Positions 11,060 through 21,423 of a stretch of DNA of 64,000 bases are shown here, piece by piece. The stretch is from Nephrocerus scutellatus (taxonomy: Eukaryota > Arthropoda > Insecta > Diptera > Pipunculidae): the NCBI GenBank assembly GCA_947095585.1, contig OX352765.1, positions 28,550,254 through 28,614,253 of the forward strand, written 5' to 3'. Below the pieces are notes generated by a model. It saw only the letters and a program-made list of their open reading frames with translations, was not told where the DNA came from and searched no databases. Position 1 is the stretch's first letter; every line of letters starts with the position of its first letter. The translations under genes were made by a program, and so were the position numbers.

Positions 11060-11360
11060 TTACCAGACCGTACCGTACGTACACTATAATATAATAATGT
11101 GAAGAAATGATTGACAGACCGACTACAGCTCTCATAAACTAAAATTCGAGTCTAGTTATTGTTCTTCCATTTTCAAGGTATTCCATGTGGATTATACTTC
11201 TTGCACCCAAGAAAACTGTAGCCATAACCTTTTCAGCCGTTCGAATGAATTTTTTCTTCTGCAGCGTGGATAAGCCCATTCTTTTTACTGTTTCTTCATC
11301 TCTGGTGTGGTGAACTGATGAAACCATGTTTCGTCTGGGGTTATGAATTGATGTAGAAAT
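11060..11360 (-). pseudogene. mariner transposase fragment (catalytic-domain start)
   Basis: The - strand reads FITPDETWFHQFTTPE near 11,345-11,300 (first catalytic D followed by the ETW box). After a frameshift it reads KKKFIRTAEKVMATVFLGAR and IIHMEYLENGRTIT at 11,255-11,150, the usual AGKVMATVFWD and DYLEKGKTIN region of mariners. Only about 90 residues of roughly 345 remain. It belongs to a different mariner group from the GVIGPYFF-type copies, and is closer to the element at 31.1-32.5 kb. Confidence 0.8.
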
Positions 11361-11795
11361 TACCCTCGTGGAAACTTGTTAGGCAATGTAAAGAAAAACT
11401 GGCATCAAGAAATCATAGATGTATTCCTTCTATATGTGTTAGGAGGTATAAATAAAGCAGATAAGTTAACGACTAAGTTTTGGAAATAAGTACGACAGTT
11501 AACTGCCCCATTCAGCTTAAAATAAACAGCGTTGCCTGGCTGCCCCCACCACACTACCCCCGCACATGTCACAGAAAAGCACCTAAAAGCTTTTACAAGG
11601 TCCACCTCCCACGAATGTCGTGACAAACGTATGAGTTTGATAACTGTCATAAACAGCTTCTCAAATCGTCTTTCGGATATGTCCTTATATAGTGCACTGT
11701 GTGTAAAAATATATCATGCCCACACCGATGGTCGTGAGAAGCTAGGCATTTGACCACAACGGTCTGTTGAGCCAAAGTATTACGCGGCTAAAGAA
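11361..11795. other. No recognised gene
   Basis: Unassigned sequence; no open frame exceeds about 80 codons. Confidence 0.45.
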
Positions 11796-11799
11796 CGAA

Positions 11800-11965
11800 T
11801 CTCTGTATTGGTCGGTACGTCCGGTGATGGGCTCATCGGTAAATGAGGCACCCGCATTTGCAATTTGAAGAATGGACGGGATGAACAGGACAAAGAGAAA
11901 GGAACTCTCTTTCACTTTCTTCTAATTCAGTATCTAGCTATAGCAAGGGTTAGACTCCTTACATC
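11800..11965 (+). pseudogene. Possible family A retrotransposon C-terminal scrap
   Basis: The + strand gives GLIGK near 11,830 and DEQDKEK followed by a frame shift into FHFLLIQ near 11,885-11,930. This parallels DKEKETLNHFLC in the RT/RNase H remnant at 33.96 kb. It would be the zinc-binding tail after RNase H, but it lacks the cysteines and is short. Confidence 0.4.
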
Positions 11966-12375
11966 CTCCTAATTTTTTTTTTTGTAATTTGCGCACGCTT
12001 AAAGGGTCTTGTACCGTTATAGCTATGCTTAGCAAATCATGGGCTTTAAGGAAAAGAGGGAAAAGGAGGACATGTCTATGAGATTATGTCTTGAATGCCT
12101 GCGGATTGTAGTGATGAGGAAAACAGAGCTTGGCAAAGCATTCCACATTAGTGTTGAACAACTGAAGAACGAATCTCTGAACTTAACTGTACGTCCGAAA
12201 ATTGGCTTGAGGGTAAGCGGATAAGCATTTAGAGCGCCACGAGTATTGTGGTTGAATACATGGTAGAGGTGGCATGCAACTAGCTATTTCTCTTGAGCAC
12301 CGCTGGTGGAAGGAGCGGTAAAACAGTGACAATCAAAAAACGTTTATACGGTGATCGTTTTTGAATTCTATCTAA
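11966..12375. other. No recognised gene
   Basis: Contains a 61-codon + strand open frame (12,039-12,224) without recognised homology. Confidence 0.4.
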
Positions 12376-12379
12376 TAAA

Positions 12380-13340
12380 TGCAAGGTAGATTAAGGAGCA
12401 CCTGACCATATATAAGAAACGTACTCAAGTTTGGGGCGAATTAATGCCTTGATTGTAGACACATCAGAGGGAGTGAAATATTTCTTGAACCTTGTGAGAA
12501 AACCTAAACATTTCACAGCATTTTTGGCAATGGCGAATATGTTGTCATTCCAACGATGCTTATCGTTAACACAAATACCGAGAAATGCGAAGCTTAGCGT
12601 TCGCTTGGACGACAGGAGACAGTATTGAGTATTATAAGCATTACATTTTACTCTACTATCTTCTCCCCAGTTTATAATGCTGTCCAGGTCAGAATTTAAA
12701 TAGCTTAACATATGCAATTCTTTCAGTTCTACATGAGAGGAGAAAAACGTTCGTCTAACTTATATGAGAAGCTGAAAGTGCTGTCGTCAGCGAAAGAGTG
12801 AATTGGATTAAACGTAAAAGACAATAGATCATTGATACAAATGAAAAAGAGTGTCGGGGGCAAAACAGAGCCCTGGGGAACGCCAAAATTTCTGCGAGTT
12901 TTTCAGATTCAGATTTGCAACCGTCCAGAACAACTTGTATTGCGGCCTAGAAAATAACTTCTAATTCCAATGAAGCAGCTTTTTATCGACTTCATAAACA
13001 TGCATTTTGTTTAAAGGACCTTGATGCCAAACTCTTTTAAATGCCCTAGAAAAATCGATTGCAACAGCTTTGCTTTCACTAAATTTATGAATAGTTTGGT
13101 TTGGTGAGATATGCCATCAAATCACCAGTAATCAGTAAGGATTTTGTTATTTACAAGATATTTCATGAGCTGACAATTGATCAGCGTTTAAATGACCATT
13201 GGCAAGAAGGGATGTAGTTGATACCGGTCGGTACGAGGAAAGAGACGATGTGGCTCGCCTTTTTTGGATATAGGCTAGACAAAGGCTGTTTTCCAACTTT
13301 TCGGAAAGAGTCCGAAGAATCTTGTACTTTAAAGCTAGAG
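12380..13340 (-). pseudogene. CR1/Jockey-like RT remnant, family B copy 1
   Basis: On the - strand the RT motifs appear in order. KKGEPHRLFPRTDRYQL lies near 13,260-13,200. SKAVAIDFSRAFKRVWHQG lies near 13,075-13,020 (first catalytic aspartate in AIDFS.AF). QVVLDG lies near 12,935. GVPQGSVLPPTLF lies near 12,890 and IHSFADDST near 12,800 (the catalytic FADD box). The thumb follows: LNSDLDSIINWGED, CLLSSKRT, HRWNDNIFAIAKNAVKCLG and RPKLEYVSYIWSGAP, ending at 12,391. The last third is one 108-codon open frame; upstream parts are shifted. The 3' end and any poly(A) are absent. Copy 2 of the family is at 55.9 kb on the + strand. The clade label is tentative. Confidence 0.82.
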
Positions 13341-13843
13341 GCTGTGTTCTAAAATCGAATCAATAAGATAAATAGATTATATTCCAAATAGCTTGGAGAG
13401 TGTTTGAGCAATTTGGTCTCCTTGAGGCATTCCAAATGATATCCCTAAAAATGTCCCTTCAATAACTTTTTAGTGGTATCATTATGATGGACTCTAACAA
13501 CTTCTAACTCTTCCCGCTATCCAATATCCAGAGAATCACAATTCTACAAAATTTCACACTAATTCCTTCAAGATTGAGCTACAAGATACGAACAGATGAT
13601 TCGATTCTTTTTATCAACAAGCTCTTAGAAGTGCCGTTTTGTATGTGGTTGAATTTAGTTAGTATTGATATCTTGTTTGCTAGGATTTCGAGATGATATT
13701 TGATTGTTGTTTGCAGCATAGTTTTGGCATATCTATCTGGCTTTATCCAGGGTGCACCAAATGGAGGTAAAAACTATACACATCTTCGATCAAAAATGTT
13801 TGTAGGGACCGTAATCATCTCCTTGCGATTCTCGTAATATGAA
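13341..13843. other. No recognised gene
   Basis: Unassigned; may include decayed upstream parts of the family B element, but no motif is readable. Confidence 0.45.
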
Positions 13844-14356
13844 TCTATATATAAAAATTAATGTCTGTGTGTTTGACTCCAATAGAATCGTAAACTAAGC
13901 ATTTGATCATGTGAAGATCTTTGGCAAAGTTGTTGTGCATGAGCCCGCGATGGTTTCTGAGTTGGGCCCCGCTAAGTGGCGCTGGTGTCGTTTTTTTCCG
14001 AAGTTTCTTATTTATGGAACGATTTGGCTCAAATTCACACCATATAATATTTAAATAAAAAGAAAGTCGTTGACAAAATTTGGACCCAATAGGTGGCGCT
14101 GGTGTGGAAAATTTAGTTTTCCCTGTATCAGAGGGCGGGAGGTCAGTGGGTATGGGGCAGCCTGGAAACGCGGGTGTAAGTGGGCGTGGCGTCAGTGGGC
14201 GGGGGTCAGTGGGATGGGACAGCCGGGAAACGCCGGGTATTTCTGCTAATACTGTGACGCGATATCGCAAAACAAATAGCTTTTCACAAGTTTACAAAAC
14301 GATCACAAACAAATTTATTGAAAGTGGGACAGGACAACGTCTGTGGGGTCAGCTAG
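13844..14356 (+). mobile_element. Non-autonomous Helitron-like element
   Basis: The 513-bp segment starts TCTATATATAAAAATTAATG and ends GGGGTCAGCTAG. It has A immediately before and T immediately after, the Helitron signature of 5' TC, 3' CTAG and insertion between A and T. The GC-rich stretch about 120-250 bp before the 3' end contains repeated GGTCAGTGGG and GGGAAACG.GGG blocks and could supply the 3' hairpin. No Rep/helicase coding is present, so movement would need an autonomous helper. The short open frames inside (95 and 141 codons) are not recognised. Confidence 0.75.
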
Positions 14357-15900
14357 TTATTAAATAAAATATCTACTAACATAATCGCAATTACCTTCCC
14401 AGTCGTTCCTTGACTTCTTTCTTCTTCGTTGTGGTGTTACAAGACTGGTCGCATGTTGTGCGGTTGAAGCGACGCATATGCAATATGCACGATCAACAGC
14501 AGCCAGCACCACCACTGGCAACAAAGTGGTATTATCAAGACTGGACGGACGAACTGACTACCGGAATTAAATCATTCACAAAATGTAAAAGTTGAACGGG
14601 GGGTAGATAGGTAGGTACATCATAAAAAGGTCGTTTGCCCCATTCAAAGCTCATTTTTGCTTGCTTCTTGCATGCAACTTCGGCCTCGTCGACTGCCTTA
14701 ATGTATTAAATTACCTTTACCATTACATCGATGAAATATTCTCCGTAAATATTTGCATGTTACTCGGCTACTTTTAGTGGAGTTTTGCTGTCCCACACGT
14801 TGGAGACACAACATGCACTAGCTCAGTCCCGGCCCAGTTGTAATCCCTTCTCTTTTGATCAACATAGTTTCATAGTGCCATTTCAGACCAATGAAGCATA
14901 CTGGAAAAATTGTGTGTGTGTATGGGTTTGTGAAAATGTGGTGGTCTTGCATAAGTAGGTGTCGGAGTGTCGTGTCACCTGATTAATGCTGCAGTTCTAT
15001 CACACTTTACATAAAGTGAGATAGAGCCAATATCATATTTTGTGTATTTATTATTTAAATTTGCGTTGCGCTAACAAGACAACAAGGTCGAAAGTATTAA
15101 GCTCATCATATGTGTGTGTGTGTGTTTGTCTGGCGGCTGTGATTTTTCACATCATTGAGAAAAACTGGGACAGTTTTGTTTTGCATTTAGGTTTTTGTGG
15201 TGTGTGTTTTCGTTTTGCGTGAGTATGACTGACGACACTGACTGCCATCGAGGTGAGATTTTACAGCAATTACAACTACACACTTAAACGCTTACTGTTC
15301 CTCACAGTTTTCAATTTGCTTGTTGCAATCAGCCTGATAATTCATTCACACACACTGCACAGTTGCACATGCTGCATCCAAGAGTTCCGAAGAACACCAT
15401 CGACTATCCGACACTTGTCCGTTGCTCAGACCTTGACCTCATGAGTAGCGGATCGGCGTTCAGGCCGCTATACCGTTGCACTCGCAGTCGTGCTGCAGTT
15501 TCTTATTTGTTCCAGCTGGTTTTAATTTGGCGGAAATTAATTTGTTTTTCTACTTTGCATATACTATACGAATACCCTCGAAGAAGCAGACTCTGAATAG
15601 AATTCCAAAACAAAATGCAAAACAGACACAATGAACGTAAGAAATTCATTAAGAAATCAATTTAAAAAAAAAATATTGCGGACTTGTGAACGTTATTCGT
15701 TATTTGTTTGGTGGTTGGTTGTTCGTTCGTTTGTTCAATTATTGCGAATGCAGCTGCTTGTGTGTTTTCCAGTGCAAGAGACAATAAGCAGTTTGGCGAG
15801 GAGGTACAGTCAAGCAAATTAGGAGAATTTAACGGTAAAAATATTTTGCACATCAAATTTGCGTTTTAAAATGTTGTTGATACGATTGTTCTTAAGCCTA
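14357..15900. other. No recognised gene; (TG)n microsatellite
   Basis: A TG repeat at about 15,112-15,126 is the only clear structure. The 15,250-15,640 part has mixed composition unlike the AT-rich surroundings and could be host transcribed sequence, but no reading frame supports that. Confidence 0.4.
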
Positions 15901-15904
15901 GCAG

Positions 15905-16030
15905 CAGCCACAAAAGAGGTGACAGGACTCCGCCTTGTGGGCAGCCTCTAGTTGCCGCTACTGTGATGGCTTCGTCACCAAACGAGGCCCGAATTCTCCT
16001 ACCTCTTAGCATGCTTATGCTTTTATTTAA
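15905..16030 (-). pseudogene. Family A RT fragment, inverted relative to its RNase H
   Basis: The - strand reads MLRGRRIRASFGDEAIT then VAATRGCPQGGVLSPLLW, the RT region just before the catalytic box. Homology stops abruptly near 15,905. Immediately to the right, on the opposite strand, is the RNase H of what looks like the same family. An upstream element part inverted against the downstream part is the arrangement left by twin priming during target-primed reverse transcription; a later inversion is the alternative. Confidence 0.8.
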
Positions 16031-16084
16031 CTTGACCACTTGTTGTATGTCCTTTTTAACCACCTTTATCCGCCTTTTTTAAAA

Positions 16085-16574
16085 ACTTTTATTTAAGTGG
16101 ACTTGACCCCTTTTTGAAGCCTTGTCTTGGCTGAAGAGAAATGTCATATCCGCTAAGGATACCCGTATATTCTCGGATAGCCAAGCAGGCCTGAAATCCC
16201 TGGAATCAGTCTCCACAAATTCAATTAACTGCCGATCATCTCTCGTGGAGATGGCGGAGCAGTTCAATATCCACCAGTATTGGGTGCCGGGGCACAGATA
16301 CATTCCAGGTAACTGTATGGCTGACGAACTCGCCAAGGAAGGAACTACACTACCCTTCTTACCAGAATATGGTTCCATAAGCATACCAATCGTTACATGC
16401 AAGCTCTTGTTAAAGCGGGATGCTAATGTAAAAACTAACTGTACTCGTAGGTGGTCAAACGGTACAACTTGCATAGCGACAAATCAGATCTGGTCCAAGC
16501 TGAATCCGCAACGGTCCAAATGTTTGATCTCTTAAAAAAGATCGCACATTGGTGCTATTGTAGGTGTCATCACA
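16085..16574 (+). pseudogene. Family A RNase H domain, left half (split by Jockey insertion)
   Basis: The + strand open frame holds SWLKRNVISAKDTRIFSDSQ, CRSSLVEMAEQFNIHQYWVP, GHRYIPGNCMADELAKEGT and further C-terminal sequence. These are RNase H residues: D in FSDSQ, the WVPGH box, and N.MAD.LA. The frame breaks after 16,535, and the residual RSHIGAIVGVITS reaches 16,574. There the full-length Jockey element begins. The sequence resumes at 21,827 in the same sense. Confidence 0.85.
16560..16574 (+). repeat. Target-site duplication, left copy
   Basis: GTAGGTGTCATCACA, identical to 21,812-21,826 and directly abutting the Jockey element. Confidence 0.92.
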
Positions 16575-16606
16575 AGTTGTGTCTTGCCCTGATTGAGAGT
16601 AGTCAA
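16574..16606 (+). promoter_or_regulatory. Possible internal pol II promoter (Inr + DPE) of the Jockey element
   Basis: If transcription starts at the A at 16,574, AGTCA at 16,601-16,605 falls at +28 and fits the fly DPE consensus RGWYV. Jockey, Doc, F and I elements use start-site promoters with a DPE at this place. The Inr match is weak, so this is tentative. Confidence 0.3.
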
Positions 16607-16844
16607 GCTTATAATTTGCGCTGCTATTAGCAACCGTTGTTATTTATCTAAAAATATAAATATTTGAATTTTTTTTTTTTTTTAATTAAATTTTGTGAAT
16701 TTGCATCAAATTTTTTTTCACATTTTAAGACGGATGGTATCGGAATTTTTATTATTATACTTTTTAGTGCAAATAAAAACAACAAACAAACGCAATAGAA
16801 AATATTAAAAAAAACACATCAAGAAAAAAAAAACATAAATTAAA

Positions 16845-18269
16845 ATGTCTTCGCCCCCTCCAACGGAGGGTGCAGAAGCACTATCTCCGATGGAATGGAT
16901 CAATAAACAAAAACACAACATAGAAATAGATTTATTAAAAAATGAAATAGAAAATCTACGTGCTCAATTAAAAAAAAAAAGAGAAGAAACAGTTAAATCG
17001 CCTGAAAGAAAACGAAAAAATGATACAAAAACAATAACAAATTCATCATCAATATTAAGAAATAACAGTTTTGCCTTATTAGACAACGAAGAGGAAACGC
17101 TAGAAGATCAAAAATTTCCAACATTAAATTCAACGACGAAAAAACTTGTTGCTGAACTCAAAAGTGCAAACATAAAAAAGCGCAATAGTGCAGTGAACAG
17201 TACAACGATTGTTTCAAACATTACGGAGAACGTTGGACCAAAAACTTTAACTGCAACTAAAAATACTGAAGGACAAAAAAAACCACCTCCAATAAATATT
17301 TTTAGAGAAGACAGCAAAACAATTAATTTAATACTTAATGACGCAATTGGTGCAGGTCAATTCAACTTAAAAAATGTAAACAAAAACAAAACAATATTAA
17401 ATGTAAAAAATAGCAATGACGTAGACAAAGTTAAAAATTTACTTAACGAAACCTGGACGGAGTTTTTTACATATACCGACAAACAAAAAAAAAATTACAC
17501 TTTCTTAATTAAAGGGTTAAATATCGGCCATACTCCAGAAGAAGTCTTAGAGGAACTACAAAATAATGAACAAAATTTAAAATTTATTAAATCATTCAGG
17601 TACGTAACCCCTCGTTCTAAACGTGAAAACCAAATATTGCCTATAATCGTGGTACAGCTATCTCCAGATAGCATGGTGCAAAACTTGAGAAATATAAGGT
17701 ATGTTGGGGGTCATGTCGTGACCTTCGAAAAAATTCGAAGAAGTGATGTCCTACAATGCCATCGTTGCCAACGGTTCGGACATACTTCTTCGAATTGTAA
17801 TATGGAATTCAGGTGCGTGAAATGCCAGAATTCACATGAACCGGGCAAGTGCTTAGTTCAAAAAGATACAGGCAAGGAGCAGCTGTTCTGTGTGCTCTGC
17901 GGCAAAGCTGGTCATCCAGCATCCTGGCGTGGCTGTGAGGTTTACAGAAATCTTGCTGAACGCTTACAATCAAAAAAAAAGGCAGCACAACAGAAGGCTA
18001 CCCAAAATACAGCTTATATTGAAAATTACGTTCAGAAAGGTTTTTCGTTCGCCGAAGTGGCCAGAAACACAAATGGCTCACATACTGTTCCTAATTCTTT
18101 AAATGAAAGCTTAGAGAATAAGGTAAGCAATTTAGCCAAACTAGTAGCCGAACAGTCGGTGCAAATTGCAGGCATTTTAAATGCTCTACGTTGTTTAAAT
18201 GTTTGGGCAGCGTCGCGGAACACTCAGAATAGCTGCCTTAAATGTCAACTCCATTATCTCCGTTGCTAG
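16845..18269 (+). CDS. Jockey ORF1: gag-like zinc-knuckle protein
   Basis: 474 codons, uninterrupted. ORF1 proteins of Jockey-clade elements bind element RNA and accompany it to the nucleus. The N-terminal third is Lys/Glu/Asn-rich and probably coiled (LLKNEIENLRAQLKKKREE at about residues 29-47). A middle domain of about residues 150-300 precedes three zinc knuckles at roughly 303-365: C-x2-C-x4-H-x4-C (CHRCQRFGHTSSNC), C-x2-C-x3-H-x4-C (CVKCQNSHEPGKC) and C-x2-C-x4-H-x6-C (CVLCGKAGHPASWRGC). The start at 16,845 follows an A-rich leader and fits the usual length. The C-terminus overlaps ORF2 by 71 bases in another frame. A TAA at 18,196-18,198 in the ORF2 frame abuts the ORF2 ATG, so the ancestral ORF1 may have ended there. 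Confidence 0.93.
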   Translation: MSSPPPTEGAEALSPMEWINKQKHNIEIDLLKNEIENLRAQLKKKREETVKSPERKRKNDTKTITNSSSILRNNSFALLDNEEETLEDQKFPTLNSTTKKLVAELKSANIKKRNSAVNSTTIVSNITENVGPKTLTATKNTEGQKKPPPINIFREDSKTINLILNDAIGAGQFNLKNVNKNKTILNVKNSNDVDKVKNLLNETWTEFFTYTDKQKKNYTFLIKGLNIGHTPEEVLEELQNNEQNLKFIKSFRYVTPRSKRENQILPIIVVQLSPDSMVQNLRNIRYVGGHVVTFEKIRRSDVLQCHRCQRFGHTSSNCNMEFRCVKCQNSHEPGKCLVQKDTGKEQLFCVLCGKAGHPASWRGCEVYRNLAERLQSKKKAAQQKATQNTAYIENYVQKGFSFAEVARNTNGSHTVPNSLNESLENKVSNLAKLVAEQSVQIAGILNALRCLNVWAASRNTQNSCLKCQLHYLRC

Positions 18270-21200
18270 ACGTGGCGACGTTCTTAATTTTGTGACAGAT
18301 CATAGACTTGACATCCTTCTCCTATCAGAGACAAAGCTAAACGCTAAGCACAAATTAGAATTTAAAGACTACAACTTCATACGAACTGACAGAAAGGACT
18401 CGACTCGTGGTGGTGGAACAGCTATGCTGATCAGAAAACCACTAAGTTTCGAAAAAATATATAAAGGTGATATTGCTTGTTTTAATTGCCTAGAGACGAC
18501 TGTTATTTCGCTGTCACTTCCTAATAACAGTCGTCTTCATATAATATCTGCATATGCACCGCCAGCAGATAACCAATTTAATGTCGAGTTCGAGAAATTA
18601 TTCGAAATACTAGGATTAGATAGTTTAAATAACTATTTCATTCTAGCGGGAGATTTAAACGCGAAACATCAGGCTTGGTTGGATTCAACAGCGAATGGAA
18701 GAGGCAGCTTCCTTAAGCATTTTGTTGATGATAATCAAATCAGATATAAATTACAATTGTACAGCCCAGTTACGGCGAGTTATCCTTCCGGGAACTCATA
18801 CCTAGATTTGTGTCTTGCAGATGCGCGACTGCAAATAGAAACGGTCTACGAAAATAAGATCCCGCTGTTGCCGTATGATAGCGACCATAATGCGATATTA
18901 ATGGTAGCGTCGTTTGCTGACGAATCACTATTTGCCTTCGCGATACAACCAGATATTCCTAAATTAAATTTTAGGAAAACAAATTGGAACAGATTCGAAA
19001 AACGGGCCAAAAGAGAATGCAGGGATCGTTTTACTTCCTCTAATATCCCTAATAATAGGAATATGATGAACGAAGAATGCGATCTTTGCATAGAAAAACT
19101 GAATTCGGTGATCCTGACGAGTATTGCTTCGACAGTCCCGAAAACAAAAAGCAAAAATTCTACGGAGTGTTATCTAAACCGTGAAATACGTACTCTCCAG
19201 AGACACAAGAGTTTTTTAATCACGCAGATTAACAGAATACGACGACAGTTTCTTGATGTACCGAACAACAGTGATTTGGTAAGGCTGAAATCCCTCTTGA
19301 GAAATGTTAAAACTCTTTTGGAACAGCAATTCCGAAACAGCATCAACAATTACTGGAGGCAACGCGCTGAAAACATAATAAAGTCAGATTCTAGGAACAT
19401 GTTTCCTAAAATAAATAGATCTTTTAAGCCCCGTAGTATGGTCGCTGTTCCGGAACTGAAGATTCCTACAGCATTAGAGTATATCATCTCCCAAGCTGGG
19501 ATTGATAGCAGAACGACACCAATCATTAACAACAACTTTGTTGTTGGAGACGGTGTTGAGAAGCTCAGTCTTATTGGATCGCACTTTGAAACGGTGCATC
19601 AAATAGGGACTCGTTCAAGTAGTTCTGCTGAGTTAGTGACTGAAGAATTAAGTAGATTTCTTAATCAGAATAATTACTCGGAAACTGTTGTGATTTTCTC
19701 TGACGACCTTAAATCTGACGAACTGACTGGTGAACAGACTAATGAATACTTCACGACACTGACCGAACTGACCACAATTTTCAAGAAACTAAACAATAAA
19801 CCCTCGTCAGGCTTAGATAACATTCCAAATATCGTGTTGAAACATCTTCCGGTCGAAATTATACGGCAATATTGCGTAATTTTCAACAACTTGCTTAATA
19901 ATCACTACTTCCCAAATTGTTGGAAAGTATCGAAGGTTTTTCCAATAATAAAGAAAAATAAAGATCCTTCTGATCCGACTAATTATAGGCCTATTAGTCT
20001 CATGCCTAATATTGGGAAAGTATTTGAAGTGATTATTAGTAAGTCAATTTTGACCGCGTGCGAAACAAATGAGATTATACCGCGAAACCAGTTTGGGTTT
20101 AAAAGAAACCACTCGACGGTGCACGCTGTAACCAAATTGATCTCAGATGTCAACTGGCATCTGAATGATAAGAGGAATACGGCCGCATGTCTGGTGGACA
20201 TCGAAAAAGCCTTCGACACGGTTTGGACCGATGCGCTTATTTATAAAATTATTAGATATGAGTTCCCACATCATTTAGTTAAAATGATTATATCAATGAT
20301 ATACGGGAAGAAATTTGTGGTAACAGATAAAGAAAATACGACAAGTAAAATATTCAATATCGCTAACGGTCTGCCACAGGGTACAGTAACGGCGCCAATA
20401 CTGTTCAACATATATATTTCTGAAGTACTTAGTGACATGGAGACGTCCCTAGCATATGCTGACGATATTGTACTATATGCACACGGCTCTAAAATTGAAG
20501 AGATTCAAAGAAAGTTACAAAGCAAATTTGACGAATTTCGGGTATTCTGCGAAACATGGAAACTTAAGATAAGCTATTCAAAATGCGAAGTTATACTGTT
20601 TCGCCCCCCTCTCAGGCGTGGAAATCACGATCTGCGAAATAATTGGAAAAATCTTAGGATAATCGGTGAAAATGGTGTTCAGGTCCCATCGAAGAATATA
20701 GTGCGCTATTTGGGTGTTCATCTGGACAAATTTCTTTACTACAATGAACATGTAAATATCGCTTTGGAAAAAGCAAGGGCGGCATTTATGTCGCTCAAAA
20801 AGCTTTTCCTTTCACGATACCTGAGGAGTGACGTGAAGACTGTTTGCTACCAGGCATTCATTCGACCAATTATTACATACGCGTGTCCAATATGGTGGAA
20901 CATCAGTCCATCATTTATGGAAAAACTTCGTGCCTTTGAGAGGAAATGCCTTCGAGCATGTATGCATATGTACAGAAGCGAACATTCTGAGTACAGGCAT
21001 TATGTGTCAAACAAAAAACTCCTGAATGCTTCCGGAGTATCAAGAATTGACAATGTCATTCTTAACCTTACTAGGAATCATTTCGCTCGGTCAGCCTCTA
21101 TTGAAAATAGCTTAATCTCGGGAGCATTTTATCCTAATCCTGGGTACTTTAGAAATACATTGGAGAGTGGATTTATACCACCCGAGACATTTCTGTATCT

Positions 21201-21423
21201 GGACGCTCTGGGCCACTTGTCAGATTCATGCAACGTTCCTATAATATACCATGTTGCTAGAAGGGCCACTGACAAAAGAATTCCACATGCATTGTTTGCC
21301 AATGGGGCTGCAAATGATATCTGGAGATACTGTCGTAGCGTGCCTGAAAAAGACCTAGCAAACAACAGGCACTTAGATAAAAGAAAATACTGGTGGCTTG
21401 ACTGGAGTGTGGCCGAAATTTAA
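18199..21423 (+). CDS. Jockey ORF2: APE endonuclease / reverse transcriptase
   Basis: 1,074 codons, uninterrupted. It nicks target DNA and copies element RNA at the nick. The APE-type endonuclease occupies about residues 9-240: ALNVNSI, E44 in LSETKL, SAYAPPADN, D152 and N154 in AGDLNAKH, SYLDLCLADARL, and D229-H230 in the SDHN motif. The RT lies at about 520-800: YRPISLMPNIGKVFE, NQFGFKRNHSTVHA, the first catalytic aspartate in LVDIEKAFDTVW, NGLPQGTVTAPILFNIY, and YADD at 753-756. The thumb/connection follows (RYLGVHLD, RPIITYACPIWW). All catalytic residues are present. No RNase H follows, as expected for Jockey. The ATG at 18,199 overlaps ORF1 and probably depends on reinitiation or internal entry. 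Confidence 0.96.
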   Translation: MFGQRRGTLRIAALNVNSIISVARRGDVLNFVTDHRLDILLLSETKLNAKHKLEFKDYNFIRTDRKDSTRGGGTAMLIRKPLSFEKIYKGDIACFNCLETTVISLSLPNNSRLHIISAYAPPADNQFNVEFEKLFEILGLDSLNNYFILAGDLNAKHQAWLDSTANGRGSFLKHFVDDNQIRYKLQLYSPVTASYPSGNSYLDLCLADARLQIETVYENKIPLLPYDSDHNAILMVASFADESLFAFAIQPDIPKLNFRKTNWNRFEKRAKRECRDRFTSSNIPNNRNMMNEECDLCIEKLNSVILTSIASTVPKTKSKNSTECYLNREIRTLQRHKSFLITQINRIRRQFLDVPNNSDLVRLKSLLRNVKTLLEQQFRNSINNYWRQRAENIIKSDSRNMFPKINRSFKPRSMVAVPELKIPTALEYIISQAGIDSRTTPIINNNFVVGDGVEKLSLIGSHFETVHQIGTRSSSSAELVTEELSRFLNQNNYSETVVIFSDDLKSDELTGEQTNEYFTTLTELTTIFKKLNNKPSSGLDNIPNIVLKHLPVEIIRQYCVIFNNLLNNHYFPNCWKVSKVFPIIKKNKDPSDPTNYRPISLMPNIGKVFEVIISKSILTACETNEIIPRNQFGFKRNHSTVHAVTKLISDVNWHLNDKRNTAACLVDIEKAFDTVWTDALIYKIIRYEFPHHLVKMIISMIYGKKFVVTDKENTTSKIFNIANGLPQGTVTAPILFNIYISEVLSDMETSLAYADDIVLYAHGSKIEEIQRKLQSKFDEFRVFCETWKLKISYSKCEVILFRPPLRRGNHDLRNNWKNLRIIGENGVQVPSKNIVRYLGVHLDKFLYYNEHVNIALEKARAAFMSLKKLFLSRYLRSDVKTVCYQAFIRPIITYACPIWWNISPSFMEKLRAFERKCLRACMHMYRSEHSEYRHYVSNKKLLNASGVSRIDNVILNLTRNHFARSASIENSLISGAFYPNPGYFRNTLESGFIPPETFLYLDALGHLSDSCNVPIIYHVARRATDKRIPHALFANGAANDIWRYCRSVPEKDLANNRHLDKRKYWWLDWSVAEI

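Noticed and set aside
16122..16535. Host ribonuclease H gene
   Set aside because: The RNase H signature belongs to a non-LTR retrotransposon family with several other broken copies here, and this one is split by a Jockey insertion.
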